NCBI RefSeq assembly: GCF_900105325.1
Contig: NZ_FNSU01000003.1
Coordinates: 1,612,001 to 1,676,000 of the forward strand
Length of the DNA: 64,000 nucleotides
Origin: Pseudomonas marginalis
Lineage (GTDB): Bacteria; Pseudomonadota; Gammaproteobacteria; Pseudomonadales; Pseudomonadaceae
Direction: 5' to 3'
Every line of letters starts with the position of its first letter. Position 1 is the first letter of the stretch. Shown here piece by piece: positions 1-8,331 of this stretch. Under the pieces are notes generated by a model. The model saw only the letters and a list, made by a program, of their open reading frames with translations, ran no database searches and had not been told where the DNA came from. A program made the translations under genes and the position numbers.

Positions 1-197
1 TGGCCGTGCATGTGGCCGTGGCCAAGGAAACCCGCCTGAGCCCGGTGCTGATTGACGACAGCGTGATCAGTGGCCTGCAGGCCACCGCCGACACCTACCA
101 GCAAGAAGGCCTGCTGCCCCGGCACATCGACGTGTCCCAGGGCTTCGACACGAGCTTTAACGCCAAGCGCGTCCCCAACAACCAAGCATCACGCTGA
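1..197 (+). CDS. Sulfonate ABC transporter substrate-binding protein, C-terminal fragment
   Basis: The frame is open from the window edge to TGA at 195-197, so only about the last 65 residues are present. The end resembles SsuA-type aliphatic sulfonate periplasmic binding proteins (segment LLPRHIDVSQGFDTSF close to the C-terminus). Such proteins capture sulfonates in the periplasm and deliver them to an ABC importer. The next gene starts 11 bp downstream and encodes a monooxygenase of the NtaA/DszA type, consistent with an organosulfur uptake and desulfonation operon. The family call rests on a short fragment; the substrate is not known. Confidence 0.6.
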   Translation, partial: AVHVAVAKETRLSPVLIDDSVISGLQATADTYQQEGLLPRHIDVSQGFDTSFNAKRVPNNQASR

Positions 198-208
198 AGG
201 AGCAGAAC

Positions 209-1567
209 ATGAGCACGCCACATCAATTGAAACCCCGCCATTTGAAATTGGGCGCCATGGTCCACGGTGTCGGACACGGCTGGGGCGAATGGCGCCATCC
301 GCAGGCGCAACCGAATGCCAGTACGAATTTCGGCTTCTACAAACAGCAGACCGAACTCGCCGAAGCGGCCAAGTTCGACTTCGTGTTCATCGCCGACAGC
401 CTGCACATCCATGCCAAGTCCAGCCCGCATTACCTCAACCGCTTCGAGCCGCTGACCATCCTCTCGGCCCTGGCCGCACTCACCAGCCATATCGGCCTGG
501 TGGCCACCGTGACCGTCAGCTACACCGAGCCCTACCAGGTGGCGCGCCAGTTCGCGTCCCTGGACCATATCAGCGGCGGTCGCGCCGGCTGGAACGTGGT
601 GACCTCGTGGCTCAGCGGCACCGCCGACAACTTCGGTAAAGCCGAACACCCACCCCATGCCGTGCGCTACCGCATCGCCAAGGAACACCTGAACACGGTC
701 AAGGGCCTGTGGGACTCCTGGGAAGACGACGCCTTTGCCTACAACAAGCAAAGCGGCGAATTCTTTACCCCGGGCAAGCTGCATGCGCTGAACCACAAAG
801 GCGAGTTTTTCTCGGTCAAAGGCCCGCTGAACATTGCGCGCTCGCGCCAGGGCCAACCGGTGATTTTCCAGGCGGGCACGTCCGAAGACGGACGTAACTT
901 TGCGGCGCAGAACTCCGACGCCATCTTTGTGCATGTGGAGAGCATCGAAGAAGGCCTGGCGTATACCCAGGACCTCAAACGGCGCGCCAAAGGCTTTGGC
1001 CGTGACGCCGACAGCCTGTCGATCCTGCCGGGCATCCGCCCGATTGTCGGCCGCGACGAGGCCGAAGTGGAAAGCCGCTACCAGCAGGCCGTGGAGCTGG
1101 TCACCGTGGAAGACGCCATCGTCGCCCTCGGCCGCCCGTTCAACGACCACGACTTCAGCCAGTACCCGCTGGACGCCCCGTTCCCGGAACTCGGCGACCT
1201 GGGCGCCAACAGCCAGAAAGGCGGCTCCGACCGCATCAAGCAACTGGCCAGGGACGAAGGCCTGACCCTGCGCGAAGTGGCGCTGCGCTTCTCGCGGCCC
1301 AAGCGTGATTTTGTCGGCACCCCGGAGCAAGTCGCCGACGCGATCCAGACCTGGTTCGAACGCGGCGCCAGCGATGGTTTCATCATCAACTCGGTGCTGC
1401 CGGACGGCTTGCAGTACTTCACCGAATTGGTGGTGCCGGTGCTGCAACAGCGTGGCCTGTTCCGTAGCGAATACACCGGCCACACCCTGCGCGACAACCT
1501 TGGCCTGGCCGTACCGGCCAACCGTTACAGCATCGAGGTGGAAGAACCGCAGGAGGCGCTGGCATGA
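209..1567 (+). CDS. NtaA/SnaA/DszA-family flavin-dependent monooxygenase
   Basis: A 452-residue protein of the luciferase-like (LLM) flavin monooxygenase superfamily. The N-terminal part (LKLGAMVHGVGHGWGEWR), the segment ISGGRAGWNVVTSW near residue 130 and the VIFQAGTSEDGR segment near residue 220 are hallmarks of the nitrilotriacetate / pristinamycin / dibenzothiophene sulfone monooxygenase branch. These enzymes use FMNH2 delivered by a separate reductase to oxidise C-S or C-N substrates. The ATG at 209 has GGAGCAG upstream. It follows a sulfonate-binding protein gene by 11 bp and precedes a DszC-like flavoprotein, so desulfurisation of an organosulfur compound is the best inference; the substrate cannot be told. 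Confidence 0.85.
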   Translation: MSTPHQLKPRHLKLGAMVHGVGHGWGEWRHPQAQPNASTNFGFYKQQTELAEAAKFDFVFIADSLHIHAKSSPHYLNRFEPLTILSALAALTSHIGLVATVTVSYTEPYQVARQFASLDHISGGRAGWNVVTSWLSGTADNFGKAEHPPHAVRYRIAKEHLNTVKGLWDSWEDDAFAYNKQSGEFFTPGKLHALNHKGEFFSVKGPLNIARSRQGQPVIFQAGTSEDGRNFAAQNSDAIFVHVESIEEGLAYTQDLKRRAKGFGRDADSLSILPGIRPIVGRDEAEVESRYQQAVELVTVEDAIVALGRPFNDHDFSQYPLDAPFPELGDLGANSQKGGSDRIKQLARDEGLTLREVALRFSRPKRDFVGTPEQVADAIQTWFERGASDGFIINSVLPDGLQYFTELVVPVLQQRGLFRSEYTGHTLRDNLGLAVPANRYSIEVEEPQEALA

Positions 1568-1580
1568 GCGAATCCCTCAC

Positions 1581-1680
1581 TGTAGGAGCGAGCTTGCTCG
1601 CGAAGATCGTTAACGATAACGCGGGACATCTGACTCCCCTCGGCGCTCTCCGGTTTTTCGCGAGCAAGCTCGCTCCTACA
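1581..1680. repeat. REPIN, GTAGGAGCGAGCTTGC family, 100 bp
   Basis: Two inverted REP units (TGTAGGAGCGAGCTTGCTCG and its complement) bound a 100-bp palindromic element. It lies between two genes that otherwise look like one operon. Elements of the same type and exactly the same length occur at 16944-17043 and 60697-60796, and the loop keeps a CGTTAACGATAACGCG-like core in all three. Confidence 0.9.
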
Positions 1681-1700
1681 AAATTACGGGTGATCACCCC

Positions 1701-2870
1701 ATGACCCAACCGTCTCTACGCTCCGTGGAAGTCGCCAACTTCGACGCCCTGCTCGAACGCCTCAGCACCGAACTGGCCGGCACCGCGCACCTGTATGACG
1801 AGAGCGGCGCCTTCCCCCATGCCAACTTCCAGCGGCTGCATGACCACGGCCTGGTCGCCCTCACCGTGCCCAAAGCCCTCGGTGGCGGCGGTGCCAGCCT
1901 GCCCCAGGCGCGCAAGGCGATCAGTGCAATTGCCAAGGGCGAACCGTCCACCGCACTGATCCTGGTGATGCAATACCTGCAACATACCCGCCTGCAAGAC
2001 AGCAAGACCTGGCCGCCCCATCTGCGTACACAAGTGGCCGAGGACGCGGTGCGCAACGGCGCATTGATCAACGCCCTGCGCGTCGAACCCGACCTCGGCA
2101 CCCCGGCCCGTGGCGGGCTGCCGGCGACCACCGCCGTGCGCACTGCCGAGGGTTGGCGCATCAGCGGGCGCAAGATCTACTCCACCGGCAGCCATGGCCT
2201 GAGCTGGTTCAGCGTATGGGCGCGCAGCGATGACACCGACCCGCTGGTGGGCGCCTGGCTGGTGCCCAAGGACAGCCCCGGCGTGAGCATCATCGACACC
2301 TGGGACCACCTCGGCATGCGCGCCACCTGCAGCCATGAAGTGCTGCTCGACAACGTACTGGTGCCGCTGGACCACGCCGTCAGCGTCAGCCCCTGGAGCG
2401 CGCCGCAACCGGAACTGGATGCCGACGGCTTCCTGTGGATGTCAGTGTTGCTGTCCTCGGTGTATGACGCCGTGGCCCAGGCCGCGCGGGACTGGCTGGT
2501 GAACTGGCTGGAAGAACGCACGCCGTCCAACCTCGGTGCGGCGTTGTCGACATTGCCGCGTTTCCAGGAAACCGTCGGGCATATCGACACCCTGCTGTTC
2601 GCCAACCGCAGCCTGCTCGACGCCGCCGCCGACGGCCACACCCCGGCCGCCAACGCCGCGCAGTTGAAGTACCTGGTCACCCACAACGCCATCCGCGCGG
2701 TGGAGCTGGCCATCGAGGCCTCCGGCAACCCCGGTCTGTCACGCCATAGCCCGCTGCAACGCCACTACCGCGATGTGCTGTGCAGTCGCGTGCATACCCC
2801 GCAGAACGATGCGGTGCTGCAAGGTGTCGGTAAAGCCGTGTTCGCCCAACGCCAGAAGGAACGCACATGA
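1701..2870 (+). CDS. Acyl-CoA dehydrogenase-family flavoprotein (DszC/SfnB-like)
   Basis: A 389-residue acyl-CoA dehydrogenase fold protein. Recognisable are the N-terminal helical domain (LHDHGLVALTVPKALGGGG), the flavin-contacting middle segment (GWRISGRKIYSTGS near residue 155, WDHLGMRATCSHEVLLDNV near 200) and a C-terminal helical domain. In sulfur-scavenging operons such homologues act as flavin-dependent monooxygenases or dehydrogenases on organosulfur compounds (DszC, SfnB). It overlaps the next gene by 4 bp (ATGA), so the two are probably translationally coupled. A REPIN separates it from the LLM monooxygenase. The exact reaction is unknown. Confidence 0.8.
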   Translation: MTQPSLRSVEVANFDALLERLSTELAGTAHLYDESGAFPHANFQRLHDHGLVALTVPKALGGGGASLPQARKAISAIAKGEPSTALILVMQYLQHTRLQDSKTWPPHLRTQVAEDAVRNGALINALRVEPDLGTPARGGLPATTAVRTAEGWRISGRKIYSTGSHGLSWFSVWARSDDTDPLVGAWLVPKDSPGVSIIDTWDHLGMRATCSHEVLLDNVLVPLDHAVSVSPWSAPQPELDADGFLWMSVLLSSVYDAVAQAARDWLVNWLEERTPSNLGAALSTLPRFQETVGHIDTLLFANRSLLDAAADGHTPAANAAQLKYLVTHNAIRAVELAIEASGNPGLSRHSPLQRHYRDVLCSRVHTPQNDAVLQGVGKAVFAQRQKERT

Positions 2871-3811
2871 CTCAGGTGATTATTGCCAGCCAGTTGGACG
2901 AAGACTACAACGAGGTGATCCGCGCACGCCTCACTGCGATCCACCCCGGAGCCCAGGTGATCGGCGTGCCGGCGGGCGTGCCGAGCGACCTGCCGCCCCA
3001 GGCGAATATCCTGCTGCTGCGCCCGATCAACGTGCGCGGCTACACCGCCCCGGACACCCCGCCACCGGGCTGGCCCTACGGCGCGCAATGGGTGCATTTG
3101 GTCTCATCGGGCATCGACTTCTACCCGCAATGGCTGTTCAACGGCCCGCCGGTGACCACCTCCCGGGGCAGCGCCGCCGACAACCTCGCCGAGTTCGCCC
3201 TGGCGGCGATCTTTGCCGCGGCCAAGCATTTACCGGACATCTGGGTGAAGGACTCGCAATGGAATTTCACCGCCCTGCGCCCACTCAAGGGCATCACCCT
3301 GGGCATCCTCGGCTTTGGTGCGATTGGTGAAAGCCTGGCGCAAAAAGCCCTGGGCCTGGGCATCAACGTTGTGGCCCTGCGTCAGAGCCAGGCACCGTTC
3401 GGCGCAGGAGTGCAGGCCGCCAACGACATCCACGACCTGTTCGCCCGCGCCGACCATCTGGTAGTGGCCGCGCCACTGACCGACGCCACGCGGCATATCA
3501 TCAACCGCGATGTGCTGGGCAGCGCCAAGCCGGGACTGCACCTGATCAACATCGCGCGCGGCGGCTTGCTCGATCAGGAGGCGTTGCTGGAGGCGCTGGA
3601 TAACGGCCGGATCGGCCTGGCATCGCTTGACGTGACCGAGCCGGAGCCCTTGCCGGATGGGCACCCGCTGTACAGCCACCCACGGGTGCGGTTGTCGCCG
3701 CATACGTCGGCGATTTCGACCAATAGCCGCAACGAGATTGCCGATACGTTTTTGGCGAATCTGGAGCGCTACGTTTCAGGGATCGCACTGGCGAATCTGG
3801 CTAACGCCTGA
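2867..3811 (+). CDS. D-isomer-specific 2-hydroxyacid dehydrogenase family protein
   Basis: A 314-residue NAD(P)-dependent 2-hydroxyacid dehydrogenase. The Rossmann motif GILGFGAIGE (GxGxxG) lies near residue 146, the substrate-binding arginine in INIARGGLLDQEAL near 230, and the catalytic Glu/His pair in VTEPEPLP and SPHTSA toward the C-terminus. The family reduces 2-oxoacids or oxidises D-2-hydroxyacids. Its ATG overlaps the stop of the preceding flavoprotein gene, making it the last gene of the organosulfur operon, where it could process the carbon skeleton left after desulfurisation (inference). Confidence 0.82.
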   Translation: MTQVIIASQLDEDYNEVIRARLTAIHPGAQVIGVPAGVPSDLPPQANILLLRPINVRGYTAPDTPPPGWPYGAQWVHLVSSGIDFYPQWLFNGPPVTTSRGSAADNLAEFALAAIFAAAKHLPDIWVKDSQWNFTALRPLKGITLGILGFGAIGESLAQKALGLGINVVALRQSQAPFGAGVQAANDIHDLFARADHLVVAAPLTDATRHIINRDVLGSAKPGLHLINIARGGLLDQEALLEALDNGRIGLASLDVTEPEPLPDGHPLYSHPRVRLSPHTSAISTNSRNEIADTFLANLERYVSGIALANLANA

Positions 3812-4187
3812 TGCCGTTCAAAAATGTGGGAGGGGCGGTGCGACGATTCGACTTGCTCCCGATGGCGGCCTTCGGGCCGACCATGTCGTTGGATTTGACC
3901 GAGTACATATCCGTTGCTGCGGTAACGGCGGCTTAGGGTTCCGCCCTTACGGCGGGTCACTTTTGGAAAAGAGCCCCAAAAGTAACCAAAAGGGCTCTTG
4001 CCCCACCACTCGGTACCTCGCCTAGGCTCGGTATGCCCGAACGCAGGCTTGAATCCGTGGGCCGCCGTCATGGGCCATCCTTGGCCCAGGACGGCTAACC
4101 CGGCGTCCTGCCGGGTTACCCACGGATTCAAGCCTGCGTTCGGCCAGCGTGGTTAACGGGGCGCCTGAGATCAAGATCAAAAGCCAG

Positions 4188-4242
4188 AGCAAAAGCAGAG
4201 CAAAAGCAGAGCAAAAGCAGAGCAAAAGCAGAGCAAAAGCAG
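4188..4242. repeat. Tandem repeat, 5 x 11 bp
   Basis: Five perfect head-to-tail copies of AGCAAAAGCAG lie at the inner end of the left arm of element copy 1. The other element copies carry one unit (near 31660), two units (near 37190) or a different CTGGCT 6-bp array (58533-58562), so this segment varies in copy number. Confidence 0.95.
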
Positions 4243-4272
4243 ACCGAGGTCTAGCTGATATGTGGAGATCCA

Positions 4273-4380
4273 AATGTGGGAGGGGCGGTGCGACGATTCG
4301 ACTTGCCCCCGATAGCGCCGGGTCAGTTAAAAAATAAGTGACTGACACTCCCTCATCGGGGGCAAGCCCCCTCCCACATT
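4273..4380. repeat. Central REPIN of element copy 1 (one extended, one ordinary REP half)
   Basis: The left half reads GTGGGAGGGGCGGTGCGACG... and the right half is the ordinary GGCAAGCCCCCTCCCAC, so the two halves belong to related but distinct REP variants. Confidence 0.8.
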
Positions 4381-4980
4381 TACCGAGTACACCAGACCCA
4401 ACTCCGGTCGGCTCTAAGGCCGCCGCGCTTTGGCTTTTGATCTCAAATCGCCCCGTCAAACACGCTGGCCGAACGCAGGCTTTGGAGCGTGGGTAACCCG
4501 GCAGGACGCCGGGTTAGCCGCGCTGGGCCAAGGATGGCCCATCGCGGCGGCCCACGCTCCAAAGCCTTCGTTCGGGCACACCGAGCCTAGGCGAGGTGCC
4601 GAGTGTTGGGGCGAAGCGTTTTTGGTTACTTTTGGCGCTCTTCCAAAAGTGACCCGCCGTAAGGGCGGAACCAATAGCCGCCGTGACCGCAGCAACGGAT
4701 ATGTACTCGGTCAAATCCAACGACATGGTCGGCCCGAAGGCCGCCATCGGGAGCAAGTCGAATCGTCGCACCGCCCCTCCCACATTTGGTTATGCGGCCA
4801 GACGAAAAATATCATCAGATATACGCATCATAAAAAATACTTAAATGCATATTTTTAATAATTAACATATAACAAAACGGACTTTTACGAACGCCTTTCC
4901 TATCCATATTGTTATGTCCAGCACCGACCCCTGACCAGGTGGAGGCCTTGCCTGAACCACCACTTTCTCAGGGTCCTACC

Positions 4981-7101
4981 ATGAGCCACATCGCCGCGCC
5001 CAATCGCCTCACCCTTGCTGTCTCCCTCGCCCTGTTCGGCGCGTACACCCACGCCGATGACGCCGCGCTACCGGTGGTCAATGTCACGGCCGAGCACCGC
5101 AGTGAAGACTTGCAGAAAACCCCGCTGGCGATTTCCGCCTTCGACGAGAAGAGCCTCGACGACAAGCAGATCCGCAGCGTGCGCGACCTGTCGGGCCAGG
5201 TGCCGAACCTGACTCTCAGCCGCCAGTCGATCTCCTACAGCGCCCAGACCTATGGCATTCGCGGCATCGGTGAAACCGACCCGATCCAGGAAGCCGCCGT
5301 GGCGGTGTACGCCGACGACTTGTACATCCCACGGGCGATTTCCTCGATGCTCGACTTCAATGACGTCGAGCGCGTCGAAGTGCTGCGCGGCCCCCAGGGC
5401 ACCCTGTACGGGCGCAACAGCAGCGCGGGGGCGATCCGCGTGATCACCCGCGACCCCAATCAGGAAACCCGTGGTTTCGTCGAGCTCGGTGCGGGTAATT
5501 ACAATGCGCAGAACGGCCGTTTCCTGATCAGCGGCCCGCTGGTGGACAACGCGTTGTTCGGCAGCTTTTCGGCGATCCGCCTGAGCCGCGACGGCACGGT
5601 GTCCAACCCGACCCGGGGCAAGGATGTCAACAACGTCGATATCCAGTCCTACCGCGGCAAGCTGCGCTACAAACCGGAGGATTCACCCTGGGATGTGCAG
5701 TTGACCCTGGCCGGCACTTTTGACCGTGGCGACACCACCAGCTACTCGCCGTTCGACGCCAATGGCCGTTTCGACAAGTTCAAGAGCTACAGCAGCCTCG
5801 ACCCGAAAAACCGCCTTGACCAGGGCAGTTCGGTGTTGCGCGCGATCTATGCGATCAACGATCACTTGAATGTCAAATCGGTCACTGCATGGTCGTCCTT
5901 CAACCAGCCGGTGGACTACGACAACTCTGGCCAGGCCGCGCTGATCCAGAACAACCTGATCCTCTACAAGCAAAACTACGCCACCCAGGAATTCCAGCTC
6001 AACGGCGACTATGACGACTTCAGCTTCAGCACCGGCCTGTACCTGTACCGCGAACGCTTCGATGCCGACCGCGACAACCTCACCTACTCCATCGCACGCA
6101 ACCGGGTGATCGGCCAGGGCCAGTACAGCACCACCAACACCGAAAGCTACGCGCTGTATGGCCAGGGCACCTACAAGATCACCCCGCAGCTGTCGCTGAT
6201 CGCCGGCCTGCGCTTTACCCGCGAACACAAGAACTTCGAGTTCACCAATTACGCGATCAATACCGACAGGCAGATTACCGGCACCAACTTCGCGGCCGAG
6301 TCGAGCAAATCCTGGCAGTCCACCAGCCCGAAAATCGGCTTCGAATATGCCTGGACGCCGCACCTCAACCAGTACGCCTACGTCGCCAAGGGCTTCAAGG
6401 CCGGCGGATACGACAACCGTGCGCCGACCCGCGCCGCCGCCGAGCAGGCGTTTTCGCCGGAAGACGTGACCACCTGGGAAACCGGCTTCAAGGGCGACTT
6501 CTTCGACCAGCGCCTGCGGGCCAACGTCGCGCTGTTCTACAACGACTACAAAGACCTGCAGACCAACGCCTACGACCCGGCGCTGGGGGTGAGCCTGCGC
6601 ACCAACGTCGGCCAGGCCCACACCTACGGCGTCGAGCTGGAAACCCTCACCGCCCTGAGCCGCGACCTGCAACTGAGCGCCAACCTCGGCTACCTGGAGA
6701 GCCAGTACGACGACTTCCAGAACGCCAGCGGTGCCGGGGTCGATGCCAATGGCAAACAACTGGTGTTCTCGCCGCGCTGGAACGCCAGTGTCGGCCTGAA
6801 CTACACCATTCCCGCAGGCCTGCCGGGCACCTGGCTGGCGGGCACGGATGCGCAGTTCCAGACCAAGTCCTACGCCAACGCGCTGAACGACGACATCCAG
6901 GAAGTGCCGCAGCAAACCTTCTGGAACGCCAACACTCGCTACATCAGCGGCGACGGCCACTGGACCACCACCCTGGCGGTGAAAAACCTGCTGGACCGCG
7001 CTTACCCGCAATCGGTGGGCTATGTGCCGTCCAGCGGCGCCCGTTATTACTCGGTCAACGATCCGCGCACGCTGTTGCTGTCGGTGCGCTATGACCTCTG
7101 A
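4981..7101 (+). CDS. TonB-dependent outer membrane receptor
   Basis: A 706-residue receptor starting at ATG 4981, which opens a normal signal peptide (cleavage near THADD, residue 24); an in-frame TTG at 4909 is possible but gives no better leader. The plug domain follows (VNVTAEHRSEDLQKTPLAIS, then YGIRGIG and VEVLRGPQGTLYGRNSSAGA, the classic plug signature), then a 22-strand-type barrel ending in aromatic-rich NDPRTLLLSVRYDL. It transports a ligand across the outer membrane using TonB energy. A tonB-exbD-exbB set converges from the right and organosulfur genes lie to the left. The ligand is unknown; an organosulfur compound or a siderophore are both possible. An AT-rich 4796-4880 stretch upstream probably holds the promoter. 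Confidence 0.9.
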   Translation: MSHIAAPNRLTLAVSLALFGAYTHADDAALPVVNVTAEHRSEDLQKTPLAISAFDEKSLDDKQIRSVRDLSGQVPNLTLSRQSISYSAQTYGIRGIGETDPIQEAAVAVYADDLYIPRAISSMLDFNDVERVEVLRGPQGTLYGRNSSAGAIRVITRDPNQETRGFVELGAGNYNAQNGRFLISGPLVDNALFGSFSAIRLSRDGTVSNPTRGKDVNNVDIQSYRGKLRYKPEDSPWDVQLTLAGTFDRGDTTSYSPFDANGRFDKFKSYSSLDPKNRLDQGSSVLRAIYAINDHLNVKSVTAWSSFNQPVDYDNSGQAALIQNNLILYKQNYATQEFQLNGDYDDFSFSTGLYLYRERFDADRDNLTYSIARNRVIGQGQYSTTNTESYALYGQGTYKITPQLSLIAGLRFTREHKNFEFTNYAINTDRQITGTNFAAESSKSWQSTSPKIGFEYAWTPHLNQYAYVAKGFKAGGYDNRAPTRAAAEQAFSPEDVTTWETGFKGDFFDQRLRANVALFYNDYKDLQTNAYDPALGVSLRTNVGQAHTYGVELETLTALSRDLQLSANLGYLESQYDDFQNASGAGVDANGKQLVFSPRWNASVGLNYTIPAGLPGTWLAGTDAQFQTKSYANALNDDIQEVPQQTFWNANTRYISGDGHWTTTLAVKNLLDRAYPQSVGYVPSSGARYYSVNDPRTLLLSVRYDL

Positions 7102-7106
7102 GTGCG

Positions 7107-7874
7107 TTACTTGATGCGGTAATGGAAGGTATTGCGCACCGCCGGTACGGCCACGGCCTTGCCATCAACGATCCTCGGCTGGTAGCGGAAAGTGTTCGCC
7201 GCCGCCAGTGAAGGCCGGATAAACAACGGGTGGCAGCCGTCCAGCACCTTGGGATTTTCCACGCGGCCTTGGGTGTTGACGCTGTACTCCAAGGTGCAGT
7301 CGCCCTCGATGTTCTTGTCCAGGGCGCGCTCGGGATAGTCCGGTGCCTCCTTGCTCAGGGGTTGGTATTGGCGGCTGTCGAAGGCCGGTGCAGGGGCTGG
7401 CGCGGGGGTGGCTGCCCGGGCTTTTTCAGCGGCCAGGCGTTGCTGATCGAGGCGTTGTTGTTCCAGCTCGCGGTTGCGTTGTTCGCTGGCCAGGCGTTCC
7501 TGCTGCTGCTCGAGTTTCTTGTCTTCGACGCGTTTACGCGCCAAGGCGGCTTTCTCGAGTTTTTGCGCCTGGACCTGTGGATCGACCACGGGCTTTACCG
7601 GCACCGGTATCACCACCGGTTCCGGCGGTACGGGGGCAGCCACCACCGGTTCAGGCTCGGGCGCTGGCGCCGGTGGCAGCATGACCAACTGCGTGTGCAT
7701 CACCCGAGGGGCATCCACCACGGGCTTTTGCGTCGACCAGCCCAGCATCAACGCGGCCAGCACGCCGACGTGCAGCGCCACCGCCAGGCTGGCGGCGAGG
7801 CTGTTTCTCCAAAACCCCGAAGCATCCCGGGGCGCCATCGTCAGGGTGGGACTGTGCATGATCATCGCCGTCAT
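7107..7874 (-). CDS. tonB: Energy transducer TonB
   Basis: A 255-residue TonB. It has one N-terminal membrane anchor (about residues 22-44), a proline-rich periplasmic spacer (PAPAPEPEPVV, about 65-100), a Gln/Glu-rich predicted coiled coil (about 105-155) and a C-terminal TonB domain (SKEAPDYPERALDKNIEG onward) that contacts receptor TonB boxes. It transmits proton-motive force from ExbB/ExbD to outer membrane receptors. Its ATG overlaps the stop of exbD by 4 bp. As last gene of the receptor-phytase-exbB-exbD-tonB run it is likely a dedicated, locally regulated TonB rather than the housekeeping copy (inference). Confidence 0.92.
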   Translation of the reverse strand: MTAMIMHSPTLTMAPRDASGFWRNSLAASLAVALHVGVLAALMLGWSTQKPVVDAPRVMHTQLVMLPPAPAPEPEPVVAAPVPPEPVVIPVPVKPVVDPQVQAQKLEKAALARKRVEDKKLEQQQERLASEQRNRELEQQRLDQQRLAAEKARAATPAPAPAPAFDSRQYQPLSKEAPDYPERALDKNIEGDCTLEYSVNTQGRVENPKVLDGCHPLFIRPSLAAANTFRYQPRIVDGKAVAVPAVRNTFHYRIK

Positions 7875-8317
7875 TGCGGGGCCTCGGTCACCAGCCCCAG
7901 GTTGCTGACACCACCCTTCTGCAACACCGCCATGGCCGCGACCACACGGCCGTAACCGGCGTTGTCGTCGGCGCGGATATAGACTTGGGTGTCGCTGCGC
8001 GCCGCCACCACCTGCATGACCTTGGCGCCCATTTCATCCAGGCTCACGGCGCTGTCGGTCTGGTGCTGGGTATCGAGTTCGCCGCCGAGGTTCCAGTAGT
8101 AGCCACCGTCGGCCTTTACCGACAGCGTGAGGATCTGCTGGCGGGTGTCGGTGGCCAACGCCTCGGCGGCGACCTTGGGCAGGTCGATCTTCACGCCCTG
8201 GGTCAGCATCGGCGCGGTGACCATGAAGATCACCAGCAGCACCAGCATCACGTCGATATACGGCACCACGTTCATCTCGGCCTTGGGCCCGTGCTTGCGT
8301 TGCGGCCTGACTAACAT
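7871..8317 (-). CDS. exbD: Biopolymer transport protein ExbD
   Basis: A 148-residue ExbD/TolR-family protein: short cytoplasmic N-terminus, a single membrane helix (about residues 15-38) carrying the proton-channel aspartate (D22 in VPYIDVMLVLLVIF), and a periplasmic domain. It forms the proton channel with ExbB and energises TonB. A good AAGGAG site precedes the ATG. It sits 14 bp after exbB and overlaps tonB by 4 bp. Confidence 0.93.
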   Translation of the reverse strand: MLVRPQRKHGPKAEMNVVPYIDVMLVLLVIFMVTAPMLTQGVKIDLPKVAAEALATDTRQQILTLSVKADGGYYWNLGGELDTQHQTDSAVSLDEMGAKVMQVVAARSDTQVYIRADDNAGYGRVVAAMAVLQKGGVSNLGLVTEAPQ

Positions 8318-8331
8318 GGGAGTTGCTCCTT

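Larger units (their letters stand above)
3823..4786. repeat. Large two-armed inverted element, copy 1 (complete)
   Basis: This gene-free stretch is filled by an element with a left arm, a central REPIN and an inverted right arm. Both ends carry an extended REP unit (GTGGGAGGGGCGGTGCGACG). The left arm has a 24-bp perfect stem (4038-4061 with 4119-4142) enclosing smaller hairpins; the right arm has a stem of different sequence (4477-4493 with 4551-4567). Short open frames run through both arms but follow the palindromes and are not taken as genes. Confidence 0.85.

Noticed and set aside
95..1483. Long antisense frame opposite the LLM monooxygenase gene (and similar ones opposite narG, narH, nrdD, narX)
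   Set aside because: High-GC shadow frames: low-complexity Ala/Gly/Arg/Val-rich products without family motifs, opposite genes with clear domain signatures.
3823..4786. Insertion sequence or transposon
   Set aside because: No transposase frame in any copy and no target-site duplication could be recognised at the ends; it is treated as a structured repeat, possibly moved in trans.
4430..4858. Recurrent open frames of 80-140 codons in the large elements (also near 3769-4131, 30778-31605, 31871-32248, 51850-52044, 58613-58800, 63693-63944)
   Set aside because: They repeat in every arm on both strands, follow the palindromic stems, lack ribosome sites and end in unrelated sequence. Their similarity reflects the repeat, not a protein family.
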